DNA of 64,000 bases from Tetrahymena elliotti 4EA (Eukaryota; Ciliophora; Oligohymenophorea; Hymenostomatida; Tetrahymenidae). Position numbers and translations under genes: made by a program. The notes under the pieces were generated by a model. It was not told the DNA's origin. It ran no database searches and saw only the letters and a program-made list of their open reading frames with translations. Positions 46,537 to 58,966 of the stretch are shown piece after piece. Positions within the stretch are counted from its first letter, which is position 1. Each line of letters begins with the position of its first letter. Location: assembly GCA_000231825.2 (NCBI GenBank), contig JH720324.1, forward strand, positions 414,535-478,534, in the 5' to 3' direction.

Positions 46537-48239
46537 ATTAAGCATAAAATTAAAATGGGAATATAAAATATAATAACATGTTTCTTTATATTATGTATGT
46601 TATTTTGTTTTCGAATAATGTTTATAGATATTGCAAATCAATACATGAATTGGCTACAGTTTTATTTCTGATAAATTTTGTTTAATTAGTAACAAAAGAA
46701 AGACAATTAAGATACTGTTTATATAGTTCACATAAAAAAACTTGAGTAATCTAAATTAATAAAACTAAATCAATAAAGATTGAAATTACTCTTTTCAAAA
46801 AGATTTATTAATAATTGCAAATTTTAGATTTTCAATGTAAATTTAACATAAGAATAAGTAGAAAGCTTTGATGCGATATCATACTATTAATAAATAAAGA
46901 GTGTTTGTGGTTAAATTTTTAGAGATTATTAATTAATTAATTAATTTAGTAAATCAATTTTTATTCATTCAAATAAATAAATCTTTCCACTACAATAAAT
47001 ATTATCAATGTCCTCTTTATTACTTAATTTATAATTGCCTTTCTAAATATTTCATTTTTTCATTTATGATGCAACTTTTTTTATTGAAATTAGTTAATTT
47101 CGTCTTTTTTTATTTTTAAGTTACATTTCAAATATCAAGTTTTGTAGACCAAAGAAGTTAAGAAAAGAGATTAGTTAATTTTAATTGTAATAATGAACCT
47201 TTTTTTACATTCAATATTTAATCATTACTTTAAAATATTTATTTAAATTGATTTTTTATTTTAATATTAAATTAGTATTCTGAAAAAATATTATATTTGT
47301 TGATTCAATAATTTTTGAAAAATAGTTAAGATGTTAAAAAATTCAAGTTTCCATAATAGACCTATGATTATTGTTGTTTTTTATTTATCCTATTTTGGAA
47401 TATTTATCAATTATATTAATCTACTTTTTCTAAGAGAAAAACAAGATATCTTATTTTAAATGGAACTGAATATTAATAAATTTTGTTTTATTAAAAAATA
47501 AAAATTTGAATTTGTGAATTTAATTGAAAGCATTTGTTAAATAAAATTTATTTTTAATTAAGAATTTATCAAAATTGAGATTGCACTTCTGATCATAAAA
47601 TAAATGATTATTTTTAATTATTTTTATTTAAGAATTCATCAAAATTGATATTTATAGTAAAGCATGAATGATTAAAAACAAATTAAATTTTTGTAAAGTT
47701 TAATTTAAATGCAAACACTCTAAATAGGATTTATTTCAAATATAATATAATGTAACATTTTTAAATCTGTAGAAAAAAATTATAAGGATTTTTCTTTTTT
47801 CTTTCAATATTTAGATAGACCATAAAGTGGTGGATTTTCTGTATAGTGCCATAGTTAGTACATCATAATATTTTACATGAAATAAGGTTTAGTAATAGTA
47901 TACTAAAAAATAGTCATGGATAATTAAGCTATTTTAACAAAGAGTGTGTGTAAAATTAACAAATTTTTACCTAAAATAATTTAAACTAATAATTTTTTAT
48001 TTCATTTTTATTTATTTTAAAATTTATTTAAAGAATAAATTCACATATACCTATTCATAAAAAAATAGTTATTTGAATAAAAACAAAACTCTTTAAAATG
48101 TCCAAAAAATAACTTTCATAGCGATAGAAAGGAATTTAAATTAGCTTAAGTATTATACATTTTTATTTAAAAACCTCAAAATTAAAAAATTATTTTTTTA
48201 ACTAGAATTTAGAAAATAAAAATCATTAAAAATTTACAA
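46537..48239. other. 3' flank of the multi-pass gene, then unrecognised AT-rich DNA
   Basis: 46.55-47.2 kb matches the family 3' flank (compare 21.3-21.9 and 37.0-37.6 kb). From 47.2 to 48.24 kb I see no reading frame or repeat of note; upstream exons of the decayed LRR gene could lie at its right end. Confidence 0.5.
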
Positions 48240-50130
48240 AGTTCTTATGTGATAAAGAAATTAAAAAATTATAGTGTAGCTATCGGGATACTCTCTCACA
48301 AAAGTATAGGCCCTGAAGGTTGTTATTTTGTAGCAGAGTAAATAAAATAAATGAGTCATTTAAATGAATTATTTTTAGAAGTTTAAAATAATAATTTCAT
48401 AGAAGTCTAAGGATGCAAAAACATTTCCTTAGGATTGGAAAATTTAAAAAAGGAAAATTTTTTAAATTTGTTCATAGCTTCTTATAACAATATTTGCTAT
48501 TTAGGATAACATGAATTATTTAATGGATTTTAAAGGCTTCAAAATTTAAGCATATTATAAACTAGGATTGGTTAATACAATAAAATTGGCTTATCAGTTA
48601 ATGAATGTGATCCAGAAATATTATTTCCTCTAAACATTTAACATTTGTAATTAGTTATTGATGAAAATAATGATTTAGGAATACAAAATACTATTAAAAT
48701 TTTTTAAAAGTTGTCTGAATGTTTTTTCTGAGAAGAATTTAAATTAGAAATTGGAAAAAACAGGTTTGATTCTGAATGCCTAAAATATTTTTCATCAATA
48801 ATTTTCAAATTAAAAAACCTAAAATACTTTTCATTAGTTATTGACTAAAATTACATAGAGGTTGAAGGTTTTGTTTGCTTATTTTCAAGTCTATAGCAAA
48901 ATCAACACCTAAAATCTTTGGAGTTTACTTTTTAAAATCAGCCTATTTGTCAAACTTGGTTAATAGATTTTAATGAGTTGATATCTCATCATAAGTATTT
49001 GTAAGAGCTAGAATTACATTTAAATCTAAATCCTTAGCTTCTTGATTAACCTTGCTTAATAGGAAGTGGATTCAAAAAAGCAGAGAGTATTAAAGATTTA
49101 ATGCTAAAATTTGATGGTTTTTAATAATTTTTGAAAAATTCTTAAAACTCTGAATAAATTAAAGGTGAGCACTTTGATTATGTTGGTGAATTAAGGAGTA
49201 TAATAAATCTTCAATTTCTCTCTATCTAAATAAAAAATGTATAATTAGAAAGGTAGTGGGTAATAAATTTATCTAATCAGATGTAAGATTTGCATAATTT
49301 AAAATAGTGAGAATTTCATTATTTGAATAAATAATCTACTAATTATTAAATTTGCTTACAAATTGTCTAAAAGGTAAAAAATTTATAAATCTAAAAGATG
49401 AGCTTGTATTCATATGAGTATAAATGGAGTAAAATCTAAATTATAGATATTTTGAAACAAATAAAATCTATTTAAAATCTTTAGATAAAGATCAGCTAAG
49501 ACGATTACTTTTTATTTATTCCTCATTTGATTTACTTAAAAGATATAAAGCAAGATAGCTTTTTTATTTCGGATGATTTTCATGTTAAATTCAAAAGAAA
49601 TTACTAAATTAAATTTATCCTTTGAAAAACATTTTACGATTAAATAAATTCAAGATCTTTGTGATTCTTTAAAGCAATTTAGCCTTCTTAGTATTAAAAT
49701 TTGCATTTCTGAAATCAATTAAGATAATCTATTTGATAACATTCCAAAAATTATTGAGGATTAGAAGAAATTAAATGCTCTAAGTTTAACTTTTAAGACT
49801 GATTTGTAAAGTTAAAACATTGAAAATTTGTTTAAGTACCAGATTTGAGAAAATTAAAAATAGTTAACAAATATTAATAATTGTTAGAGCCATAAAGAAA
49901 AAAAGGGTATTTTAAATTTCTTAAAGCATCTAAAAAATATTTAAGTTTTTGTCTTGGATTTTTGGGTTGATTTAAAAAGCTTAAAAGAAATTCAAACTCA
50001 ATTTTTTGTTATTTTCATCTTTTAAAAATGTTCAAATTTGATGAATTATTTAAATAAATTTAATTGCATATTAAAAAAAAATGAAATTTCCAATTTGAAA
50101 TAATATATAAATTATTTAATACTTTTTTAT
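48240..50130 (+). pseudogene. Decayed leucine-rich repeat protein gene
   Basis: The plus strand reads as LRR-like protein (HKSIGPEGCYFVAEQIKQM, LNELFLEVQNN, ISLGLENLKK, LKNLKYFSLVIDQNYIEVEG, SLKQFSLLSIKICISEIN) from about 48240. Two TGA codons sit inside one continuous frame (SECFF*EEFKLEIG near 48729 and NLKQ*EFHYL near 49310). A further TGA and frame change occur near 49620, and another near 49848. No plausible short GT-AG intron removes these stops. TGA is the true stop in this code, so the gene is broken. Unlike the two other LRR genes here it has long exons rather than one repeat per exon. It converges with the P5 ATPase, whose stop lies about 80 bp further on. Confidence 0.7.
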
Positions 50131-50209
50131 AAATTGTTATTCTTTATTAAACTAACATTTGATTAAAACTAATATTTTTTTATCTATTTTTTAATATTTA
50201 ATTAATAGC

Positions 50210-53200
50210 TCAAGACGAGTGTTTTATTTTTTTAGGCCCAAAATATTTTTTGATAACTAGCTCTTCTAAAGTAAGCACAATACTTGATGAAAAAATGGTT
50301 GTAATCAAGATAAAGAGCATCATGATTCTATGATCTGATAGACTACTAGCTATATCTAAGTCACTCAAACAATATTCAGGCATAATGGTAACTAATACTC
50401 CATAAATTGTTGAGAGAATAATCCAAGGAAAGAGGAAGTAATTTTTGAAAATTGATTATTTATATGGGTTGGATATATAATAGGTTGAGCATGAAGACAT
50501 GTAAAAAATATTGATCATGAGAAATATGACAGAATTTAGCTCTCCTTGCATAATATATACTTTCAATCCACCACTTTCATCCAACTCTGAGGTTACTATA
50601 TGCCAATTTTAGGAAGTAAGAATAAAATACCCTATGATAAAAGCTATTCCGAATACTAAGAATTACATATACATAGAAAGAGAATTAGATATCCCTTAAA
50701 ATTTATCATCTGGAGTATAAGGCATTAATTTATGAGTAGGTTTGCTTAATGCCAAGAAAACCAGCAATGGCATTCCGCACATAAAACTAAGATAAGTATA
50801 CTAAAAACCACCAAAGTTCTGAGCCTCTTATAGTAAGACCATAACACCAATATATTTCATAACATTTTAAGTAACAATTGTTCTAAATATCTCAATATTT
50901 ACTGTCATTGTGCATCTACCTATTTAAATTATTTAAATGAGAGTATTATAATATCTGCTTTTATCACTTAGATTTTAATTTACCTTCTAACAATACCCTC
51001 TCAACACAACTTATTGAATCATTAGTAGATGAAAAAGGAGCAGAAAAAGCTGCATCTGCACTAGCAAACGAAATACCTATATCACCTTTCATTATATTTA
51101 GTAATATAATTATTATATCAATAAATAATAATTGAAATAATTTACCTTATTTTATTGCAGCACAATCATTTGAACCATCACCAATCATTCCTACTTTTTT
51201 CCCTTAACTTTGCAGTATTTCAATAATAATTCTTTTTTACTCTGGTCTCATTCTAGAGAAGACTACTGTTTTTTTGACTAATAGCTAGCACAAATCAACT
51301 TTATTTGAAGATTTACTAACCTTTGAGTTATTAATACTATTGTTATCAGAATATTACTCATCAAGAGAAGAATCAGAATCTGGAGGTGGTTAATTTGGAT
51401 TCACATTATTTATTTATTTAATTTAATTATAAAAAAAGTCAAGAACTTTGCCTGTTATTACAAGTTGTTCATCACTTGCAACTAATGATTTGAGTGTTTA
51501 AATTTTAGTCAAGCTTTCATGCTGATAGGTGTTAATTTGCTAGTTTTCTATGATAAAGAACTTCATTTCTTAATAATCAATATTTATATAATAAATTTTT
51601 TTATTTCCATCAAGTACTCCGCATTCAATACCTGCTTAAACAGTAGTCAAAGGGTTATCTCCAGAAATTATTTTACATTCTATTTAGGCTTCTTTTAGTC
51701 TTTAAATGACTTATGAAGTATCTTCTTTGAGTTTATTTTCAAAAATAATAAATCCTAAAAATTAGAGATTTTGTTCTAATTTTTCTCTAGGAATATTCTT
51801 TGCTTCATTATTTTAATGCAAACATTTATGAGCCATAGCAATTATTCTAAATCCTTTGATAGAAAGAGAATTCTAAAGAGATTAATAATTGCTTGGGATG
51901 GTTGAATGATCACATAGCTCAAATACTTTTTCAGGAGATCCTTTTAAAAAAAATTGGTATTAATTCTTATCAGGATCTAAGGCAACACAAGACATAGTTT
52001 AATTATCTGATGAAAATTCAAACATCCTTACAACTAATAATTCATTTTGAAATTTTGGATGACTCCCTTTGAATTTTATATTGATATCATTCTCAACATT
52101 TTCAATAGTGTACTCAGAAAACTTAACCATCTCAATATCTAACATATCTCCCACTAAATTTCCATTTACCAAATAAGCTCCATGGCATGTGCTAAATAAT
52201 TTATGTTGTAAATCCAACTACTTATTTTCTGAGTGAACTTATTCCTGAGTTATTAGTTTATCTAGCTTCTCATCATAATATCCTATTACATTCATTCCAT
52301 TCTATGTCAATGTCCCAGTCTATTTAATATAAATTAAAAATAAAATAATAATTCTAAGAGGATATTTATAATTTAAAATTGGTCAATGAATGCATTATTT
52401 TACTCTATCAATAAACAAGGCATCAATAAAATCTAAACTGAAAAAATGAATGTAAAAAGATTTACTTTATCAAAGCACATGTAAGTAACTTTTCCTGAAA
52501 TAAAAGTTTTTTGAGGATCTATTCCATATACACCAAATAACCTCAATCTCATTAAGGCAAGAGTTTAACTTAATGAAACAAAAATAGGCAAGAAAGGAGG
52601 GATTATCCATGTGACTGTATCAAAAAATCTATATAAGTAGAAGTATGAAGGAAAGTCTAACTAATACATTCTATAAATCATACTAAAATAGATAATCAAA
52701 ACAATAAAAAGAAGACCTTTTATTTAAATTTTATATAATAAATTAATGAGTAAGTATGATAAGTAAAAATACCAAAGATATATTTCATGGAATTGCAATA
52801 ATAGTCAAATTTAATAGGTCTAGGATATAATACTGATCTTAGAATCTAACCTTTAAATGATTGAAATCCAACTCTAATGACTTTTGCCAAAACTTATTTA
52901 TTTTAATCACCTTTTGACTAATATATCTCTGTGCCTTCAAATAAAATATATTTCTTTTTTATTAAATTTGATTTTTATGTTACAGATAACAAAGATTTAA
53001 TAAAAGATTTTCAAAATAACTATTTAGATTCTTAATTTACCTTATTGTTTTTTGTATAAGAAAATTTCTCTTTTGAAGATGGCAGAGGTTATTTAGGGAT
53101 TGGAAGAGATTCACCAGTCAATGAAACTTCATTTAATAAAGCTTCGCCTGTAATGAGTACACAATCACATGGAAGAATTTATTTTTCCTATAATATTATG

Positions 53201-54349
53201 ATATCTCCAACAACAATGTCCTTACTGAAAACCTATACAATCCTTACACTCTCTCTCAAAGATGACTCAACTATTTATAAATAAATATTATTAGATTTAT
53301 TAGTATCAGATAAGCAAATCTTAATTGATTTTGAAGTAAAAAAAGACAAAACCACGCTGTGAAAAAATTATCTATTAAATTTGTTAATTTGTTTGTCTGG
53401 TGCTTTGATATGTTAGAAGAAAAATCAAATCGAGTCATAAATAAAATCAAAAGTTAATAAAGGAATTTTATTATTAGATCATTAATTGAATAATTGTAAA
53501 TATTTCAATTAGATTACACTAATTTACGATCAATACATTCTTAGTATTCATTAAAATTTTTATATAACCCGAAATAGTCAATTTACCATCTTTTCTTAGT
53601 AGAGTTGCATTTTAGCTTGAATGAGCCATTTGTTAAATTTTTGAAAGAGATATCCTCATCAAAATGTAATTTAAAATTGTTACTGCTAGAGAGACACTGA
53701 AAATTATAATTGAAAATTAGATATAGCTTTCGAAAACCCATAAGACTATGCTTATATATTGTAGGAAGTAGAAGGGAGAAGTCATCTCTTAGAATAAATA
53801 GTAAGGTAATGAAGGAATATTTATCAATTTTTCACACTTACCATAGATTTTTTTGTTAATAATTACTTGATCTTCATCTAAATAGTTTTTTTCTTAAAGC
53901 TCGTTTAATGTCATTTTGCAAACAGGGTATTCAAGAGCCTAAAAATACTGATACTCTTAAACATTATGATATACATATTTCAGCATTCTATTCTGGAAGC
54001 AATATGCTTCATCTTCTTGAGTTTAACACTCATGCAGATAAATTTTTTCTAGTTTTGCTATTGTTTGTGTTTTATCTGAATTTAAAACCAATAAATGGGT
54101 GCAGTCTTTGATGTTATAAACTTATTTGTATAAAAAAGCCACTTTAACTTTGAAAAACCATCTTAGTAGGAGAAGAAATAATCCAGCAGTAATAAGAGTA
54201 AGTAAAGCAGACAAAATAAGTTTTAATTTCTTAATTCTCAACAAAGTAACCTGATCAATAATACATTCTCCTTCTACATTAGATGGGAAAACTGCTAATT
54301 TGTTAATTATCTCGCTATTTAGCAACGAATCATCTAATGTGCCTTTCAT
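50210..54349 (-). CDS. P5-type (probably P5B) ATPase, complete, multi-exon
   Basis: ATG at 54349 (MKGTLDDSLLNSEIINKLAV), stop TGA at 50210. N-terminal hydrophobic segment ILSALLTLITAGLFLLLLRW, then RMLKYVYHNVQEYQYF, a P5-specific block. M1-M2: SPFYFLQYISIVLWVFESYI (about 53750). Actuator loop NEVSLTGES (53107-53118 for TGES). P5 block KYILFEGTEIYQSKG. M4 motif PPFLP (about 52590). Phosphorylation site DKTGTLTQNGM, split by an intron (52320-52465) between DK and TGT. Hinge GDGSNDCAA at about 51155-51190. Six C-terminal helices follow and end GPKKIKHSS. Introns are short GT-AG, for example also about 51083-51146 and 50920-50985. Known P5B (ATP13A2-type) pumps move polyamines in endolysosomal membranes. 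The PPFLP variant replaces the canonical PPALP, so substrate is uncertain. A paralogue lies at 62920 onwards in the same orientation. Confidence 0.9.
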
Positions 54350-55966
54350 TTTTGTACTAGGAAATCAAGCAAATTAGTGTTTTTGAAATTAAAAATAAAA
54401 CAAATCTTTAAAGAGAGTAATTGAAGAGAAATTTAATTAACTAAGAAACCACAATCACAAAAAATAAATAAATATAATACATCCTCATGCTTCTAGTATA
54501 TCAAATATTTTTTGATTATAATTTAAAAGATAATAGAAGGATTTTACAAACAGATAACTTTGTCTTTATAATTTTTACTTTCATAGTAACACTTCTTTCA
54601 TTTCAAATATTGAATTACAATTTAATCATTTATTTTTTTTATAAAAAATTCTTCCTTAACATAAACAGTCCTTAAAAAAGTCATTCTTAGATTTCTTATA
54701 TTCTTTAAAGGATATTAAGATGAAAATTAAGCAACTTTTATTTTTGGGTGATATCCATAAGAATATTAATTAATGGCAAAGAATAGAAATCATAATATAT
54801 TTAAAATATTTAATTTTTTAGATTTTTCTATTTTTTTATCCTAAAAATTATTAAAAACTCAATACATTTTTAAAATATGTATGTAAACAATACTGTTTTA
54901 TCTTTACATTTAGATATATAAGCTTTATGATTATCGCTTTATTTCTTCTTTCAAGTAAAATAAATCATCAAAGAAAATTTGAATGTATATAGTTTTTCAT
55001 AAATTTTAAAATAATTTTAAAAAAAAGTATTCATGGTTTCATTTAATTAAAAAATAACCTCTTTTTATTAAAATTATAAGATTATTTTAATTTTTATCAT
55101 TCTTATTAAAAATCTTAAGATGAATAAAAGATTAAATATTTATCAAAAATTAGATCAGAAATTCAAAAAAAAGCCTATTTGAATTTTAAAGAAAGAGATC
55201 TAATAAATACTTTGTTTATTAATTAAATTCTAATTTAATTAATTAGAGTTTGTAAATAATTATTTCAGATCAAACTCTATGGTTATTTATGACACCAATC
55301 ATTATAAAATATGTTTGAAAAGATTTATAATCATATTATTCTTGTTTTGGACTTCTTTATTTTTTATAAAATTTTATATATCAGATACCCTCAGTTTTCT
55401 AATTTAAGGTGAGGTCTAAGTTAAGATGATATAATTTTCTGGTTAAGGTGATATATTTCATAAAATTATTTTTTTTCCATCATCTTAACTTAGAGAACTG
55501 ACGATACATTTACAGTCTATATAAATATTCTTCTATCAATGTTTGTGATCCAATTTATTTTAACTACCCTAGGTCTTTTGACATGAGCTCTTGGTGTTTA
55601 CAAATTTAGAGGCATATTATATAATATCCTAAATAAAAAAGGATCAAAAAGTAGACTATCATTGATTCTTCTTAATGAAATGGCAATCTATTTAAGAATT
55701 GTAAGATTTTAAACATCATTTCAAACTTTATTCATTTATTAAGATTTAGATAATCATGATGTATTATTAGTTTAAAAGAATTTAGATTTTACAAGTCATA
55801 TATGATTCTATTATAATTCATTAAAGAATTAGCTTTTATCAATAGATAGAATTTGTCTTTATAAGTATAATTTGGTGATTATTTGAAAATTAATTATTTT
55901 GATCAATAAAAATCTTTTTGATAATTAATATCAAGATTTAATCAAAAATTAAAGACAAAGTAATTT
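54350..55966. other. Intergenic region between divergent ATPase and Rab genes
   Basis: No gene is supported. An open stretch at 54487-54675 (+) is hydrophobic AT-rich chance reading. It contains the inverted repeat at 55391-55502 and presumably both promoters. Confidence 0.6.
55391..55502. repeat. Inverted repeat, possible MITE or hairpin
   Basis: TCTAAGTTAAGATGAT at 55415-55430 is perfectly complementary to 55479-55494 (ATCATCTTAACTTAGA). Just outside, TCAGTTTTCT (55391-55400) pairs 9 of 10 with AGAGAACTGA (55493-55502). The whole is about 112 bp with a 48-base centre. Long arms and a small size suit a decayed MITE; no target-site duplication was found. Confidence 0.55.
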
Positions 55967-56558
55967 ATGTTAAGTAATAAAAATTTTATAGGACCATATA
56001 TTTTAAAATGTATTTTAGTGGGCGATAGAAGGGTTGGAAAATCTGCTTTATTTGTTAGATATTTTACAGGTAATTTTCCTGAATTTCCAACTTATGGTGT
56101 TGATTTTTAGATCAAAATTATTGAGAAAGTAAATATTAATACTAAAAGCTTTCAATTTTTTAAATACATTTTATTTAATTGAGGGAAATTAAATCATCAA
56201 ATATCAGTTTTGGGATCTCAGCCCAATGACTAGAACATAAATGATAAAATATTATGAATCTATTTCTGCATTAATTCTTGTTTATGATATCTCAGATAGA
56301 TCATCTTTTTTAAAAATTACAAACTTGTAAGAAGATTATATTAAATTTGGAAATAAATAAACAATTATTGTGCTTGTAGGAAATAAAATTGATCTTGAAT
56401 AAAATAGAGAAGTTTCATTTTAAGAGGGAAATGAATTTGCTTCATCTTTAGGTGCTTACTTTTTTGAAGCTTCTGCCTTATCTGGTTAACAAGTTTAAAA
56501 TATGTATGAACAATTAATAGATAAATCTATAGAATTAGCTAAATTAAATTATAAATGA
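55967..56558 (+). CDS. Rab-like small GTPase with altered switch II and no prenylation Cys
   Basis: Exon 1 55967-56128, intron 56129-56183 (55 nt, GT-AG, phase 0), exon 2 56184-56558; 178 residues. G1 is GDRRVGKSALFVRY; the effector region TYGVDFQIKI keeps the Rab-like TxGVDF; G4 is NKID; G5 is EASAL. The G3/switch II motif, normally WDTAGQE, is WDLSPMT: Asp is kept but Ala, Gly and the catalytic Gln are replaced. The C-terminus ends KLNYK with no Cys for geranylgeranylation. The fold and nucleotide-binding motifs place it in the Rab branch. Loss of the AGQ triad predicts poor GTP hydrolysis and altered switching, and the missing Cys predicts no lipid anchor (inference). Clean splicing and intact frame argue against a simple pseudogene. 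Confidence 0.85.
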
Positions 56559-56918
56559 TTTCATGTAGAATCTTCCTTTCACAAAAAATATACGATTTCT
56601 CTAAAGAAAAAAATTAAAATCATATTTTTAAAATAAAATATTCTTTCTATTTCAGTTAATTTCAATTTAAATTAAAAAAATAATTAAGTTGGTTAAACCT
56701 TGCATTTGATATGACAGTACTTTAATTATTCACATTAGTTAAGACTAAAAATGTATATGTATATAATAATTGTATTTTATTCATATCAACATCAGTATTT
56801 AATTAAATTAAATATAAGATAGGGAATAAGTATTTTTTATATAAAATTCTTGTGTTTTTGTTTATTGATGCTTTAAAAAAATGAATGTAAATATATATTA
56901 CAAATATTTTATTCAACT

Positions 56919-57094
56919 CATATATTAAATTCAATCATTTTATTTTATAAAATCTCTCTATCATTTATGGTCGGATATTAAAAAACCCGAATATTATATA
57001 TCCCTAAAAAAATTTGCATCGTTGAAATTGTTTAAAATATCAGATACAAGTATGATAATCAAAATGGTTTAGTGGAGCAGGAAACATTTTTTTT
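56919..57094 (+). ncRNA. Putative structured small RNA unit 1 (with upstream element)
   Basis: Upstream element CATATATTAAATTC at 56919-56932 resembles CCATATTTTAAATT of units 2 and 3. A stem GGATAT/ATATCC spans 56973-57003. The 3' end is AATCAAAATGGTTTAGTGG...GGAAAC followed by eight T (57087-57094), the pattern of a polymerase III terminator. The terminal hairpin is less perfect than in units 2 and 3. No match to a known RNA is recognised. Confidence 0.45.
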
Positions 57095-57317
57095 ATGAGC
57101 AAAACAAGAAAAAAAGAAAATCAAGTATTCATTATTTAAAATAAAGCATGTAGAAATATATTTTGAAAGTATTACATTTGATTCCTGAATTTTGATTAAT
57201 TAAGTTATTAAAAAATTTGAAACTACTACTTTGATTTTTATTACTAAAAAAATTAATCAATAAAAAATAGACAAAATTTATATAGACACATTAACTCAGA
57301 AAATTGTCAAATCAAAC

Positions 57318-57474
57318 CCATATTTTAAATTAAATTTAATGGTTTTATTTTATATAATAAACCTTATATTGTTAATTAGATGTTATAAATGAAATCCAAT
57401 TGAGATGTCAAACGTGTACTAAGAAGAATTTAGTACTGCAAATAAAAAGGGTTAGTGGCGAAAGCCATTTTTTT
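57318..57474 (+). ncRNA. Putative structured small RNA unit 2 (with upstream element)
   Basis: Upstream element CCATATTTTAAATT at 57318-57331; 57 bases later ATTAGATGTTA (57375). Then a hairpin GTACTAA/TTAGTAC (57416-57436), then AAAAAGGGTTAGTGGCGAAAGCCA with a terminal GGC-GAAA-GCC hairpin at 57457-57466 (GNRA loop), then seven T (57468-57474). No open reading frame. The probable transcript is about 57375-57474. RNA class unknown. Confidence 0.5.
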
Positions 57475-58005
57475 GTGTAAAAGCATAATATTTATTTAAC
57501 TTAAATCAGGTTTTTTTAAAGAAGTATTTAAATAAATGATTTCATTAGAAAAATCTTATTTGTAATAATTAAAATAATAATTTCTTTAAATAAAATAAAA
57601 GTAACAACTTATCTTAATTAGAGATAAAAATTGTTTAAATAACCTTATCTATAACAATTAATTAATTTTAATAGAGATATTAAATAAGCTAGCACTCTCT
57701 TAAATTTCTTCTTTATGGTCTTTTGTTTTTGAAACTTGATATTCTACCTACATTTCATAATTGATTTAAAAAAAATCTTTTATTTTTTCAATTTATTGTG
57801 TGATTAACCTTAATATTATTTTACAAAACTCAATAAATATCTGAAATATCATAAAAGTCAGTACCCTTTATTTAAATTTTTTCAGTTTTAGTTAATTAAA
57901 AAAAATTGAAGCAAATATACAAATTTTTAATTAGACACTTTAAAACTTATCAAAGTAGAAAATGCCAACATAGACACATCAATTATTAAATTTGATGAAT
58001 TGAAC

Positions 58006-58214
58006 CCATATTTTAAATTATATTTCATAATTTTATTTTATAAAATATCTCAAACATTAATAATTAGATGTTAAAAATAAAGCAAGGATCTCTATCTTAT
58101 TAGGAATCCTATTAAGATAAGAGGTCCTAGAAAGTGGATTCGTGAACAAATTGTTATGTGATTAACCTTCACATAATAATCAAAATGGGTTAAAGGCGAG
58201 AGCCAAATTTTTTT
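58006..58214 (+). ncRNA. Putative structured small RNA unit 3 (with upstream element)
   Basis: Same architecture as unit 2: CCATATTTTAAATT at 58006-58019 and ATTAGATGTTA exactly 57 bases later (58063). A long hairpin at 58085-58128 follows (AGGATCTCT..ATCTT pairing with AAGAT..AGAGGTCCT). Then AAAATGGGTTAAAGGCGAGAGCC with GGC-GAGA-GCC at 58195-58204, then seven T (58208-58214). Conserved ends with a different central hairpin suggest a family of related small RNAs. Confidence 0.5.
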
Positions 58215-58966
58215 ATGACCACAAAAAGATTATATGCAAACAAAAACATTCAAATAAAAAGGGTTATGGTGATTTGTAATATTATAATTACTTTTATTAA
58301 GTTTTTTTAATCAAAAATGTAAATAATTATTTTTGAAAATATGGTAATGTATAAATTTCTTTTAATACTAATCAATTTAAATCTAATTATTTCTTCCCAT
58401 TTTATCATGGAAAAAAGAATAATCATAATAGTCACTTTCTAGAAACCATATCCACCAACTCAAAATAAAATCCTGTGTTTTTGGATTTATAATTTTAAAA
58501 ACAGAAGCTAAAATAAATAATAAGAAATAATTTTAGAGATATTATGTATTTATTTTATGTCTTTAATTTATTTTTTATGGCCTTTTGTTTGCAAAATTTA
58601 ATAATCTATTTTTACTAAATATTTATTTCAAAAAATTCTTTTTACCTTTAGTTTGTAAAATGATTAGACTTTTGCTTATTTTATTAATATTATTTTTTTG
58701 TTTTAAATCACCTCGCAAATACAAAACAAAAATAGGCAATAAACCCTTTTTAATATTTTAAATAATTTGATTAAAAAAATTTTTTGTTTTGTTTCATCAC
58801 TAGAGAATAAGACTATGATACATTCAAAGACTTCAATAATATATATGTCTATTTTTAAAAGTATAAAATATTCAATAAAAAATCAAAAATAAATAAATAT
58901 AAATTTAAAAGTTTCTTATTTTTATGTAAATAAAAAATTTTTTACTTAATTGAATCTTATTATAAA
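58215..58966. other. AT-rich stretch downstream of the RNA units
   Basis: No coding or structural signal was recognised; includes the 3' flank of the minus-strand LRR gene. Confidence 0.5.

Noticed and set aside
51999..52217. Short minus-strand frame taken alone
   Set aside because: It is an internal piece of the P5 ATPase between two Gln codons (TAA/TAG) and not a separate gene.
53908..54111. Plus-strand frame opposite the ATPase start
   Set aside because: Antisense to the first exon of the P5 ATPase, whose conserved sequence explains the open reading.
54487..54675. Plus-strand hydrophobic frame of 62 codons
   Set aside because: No conserved feature, low complexity and no homology to neighbours; chance reading in AT-rich intergenic DNA.
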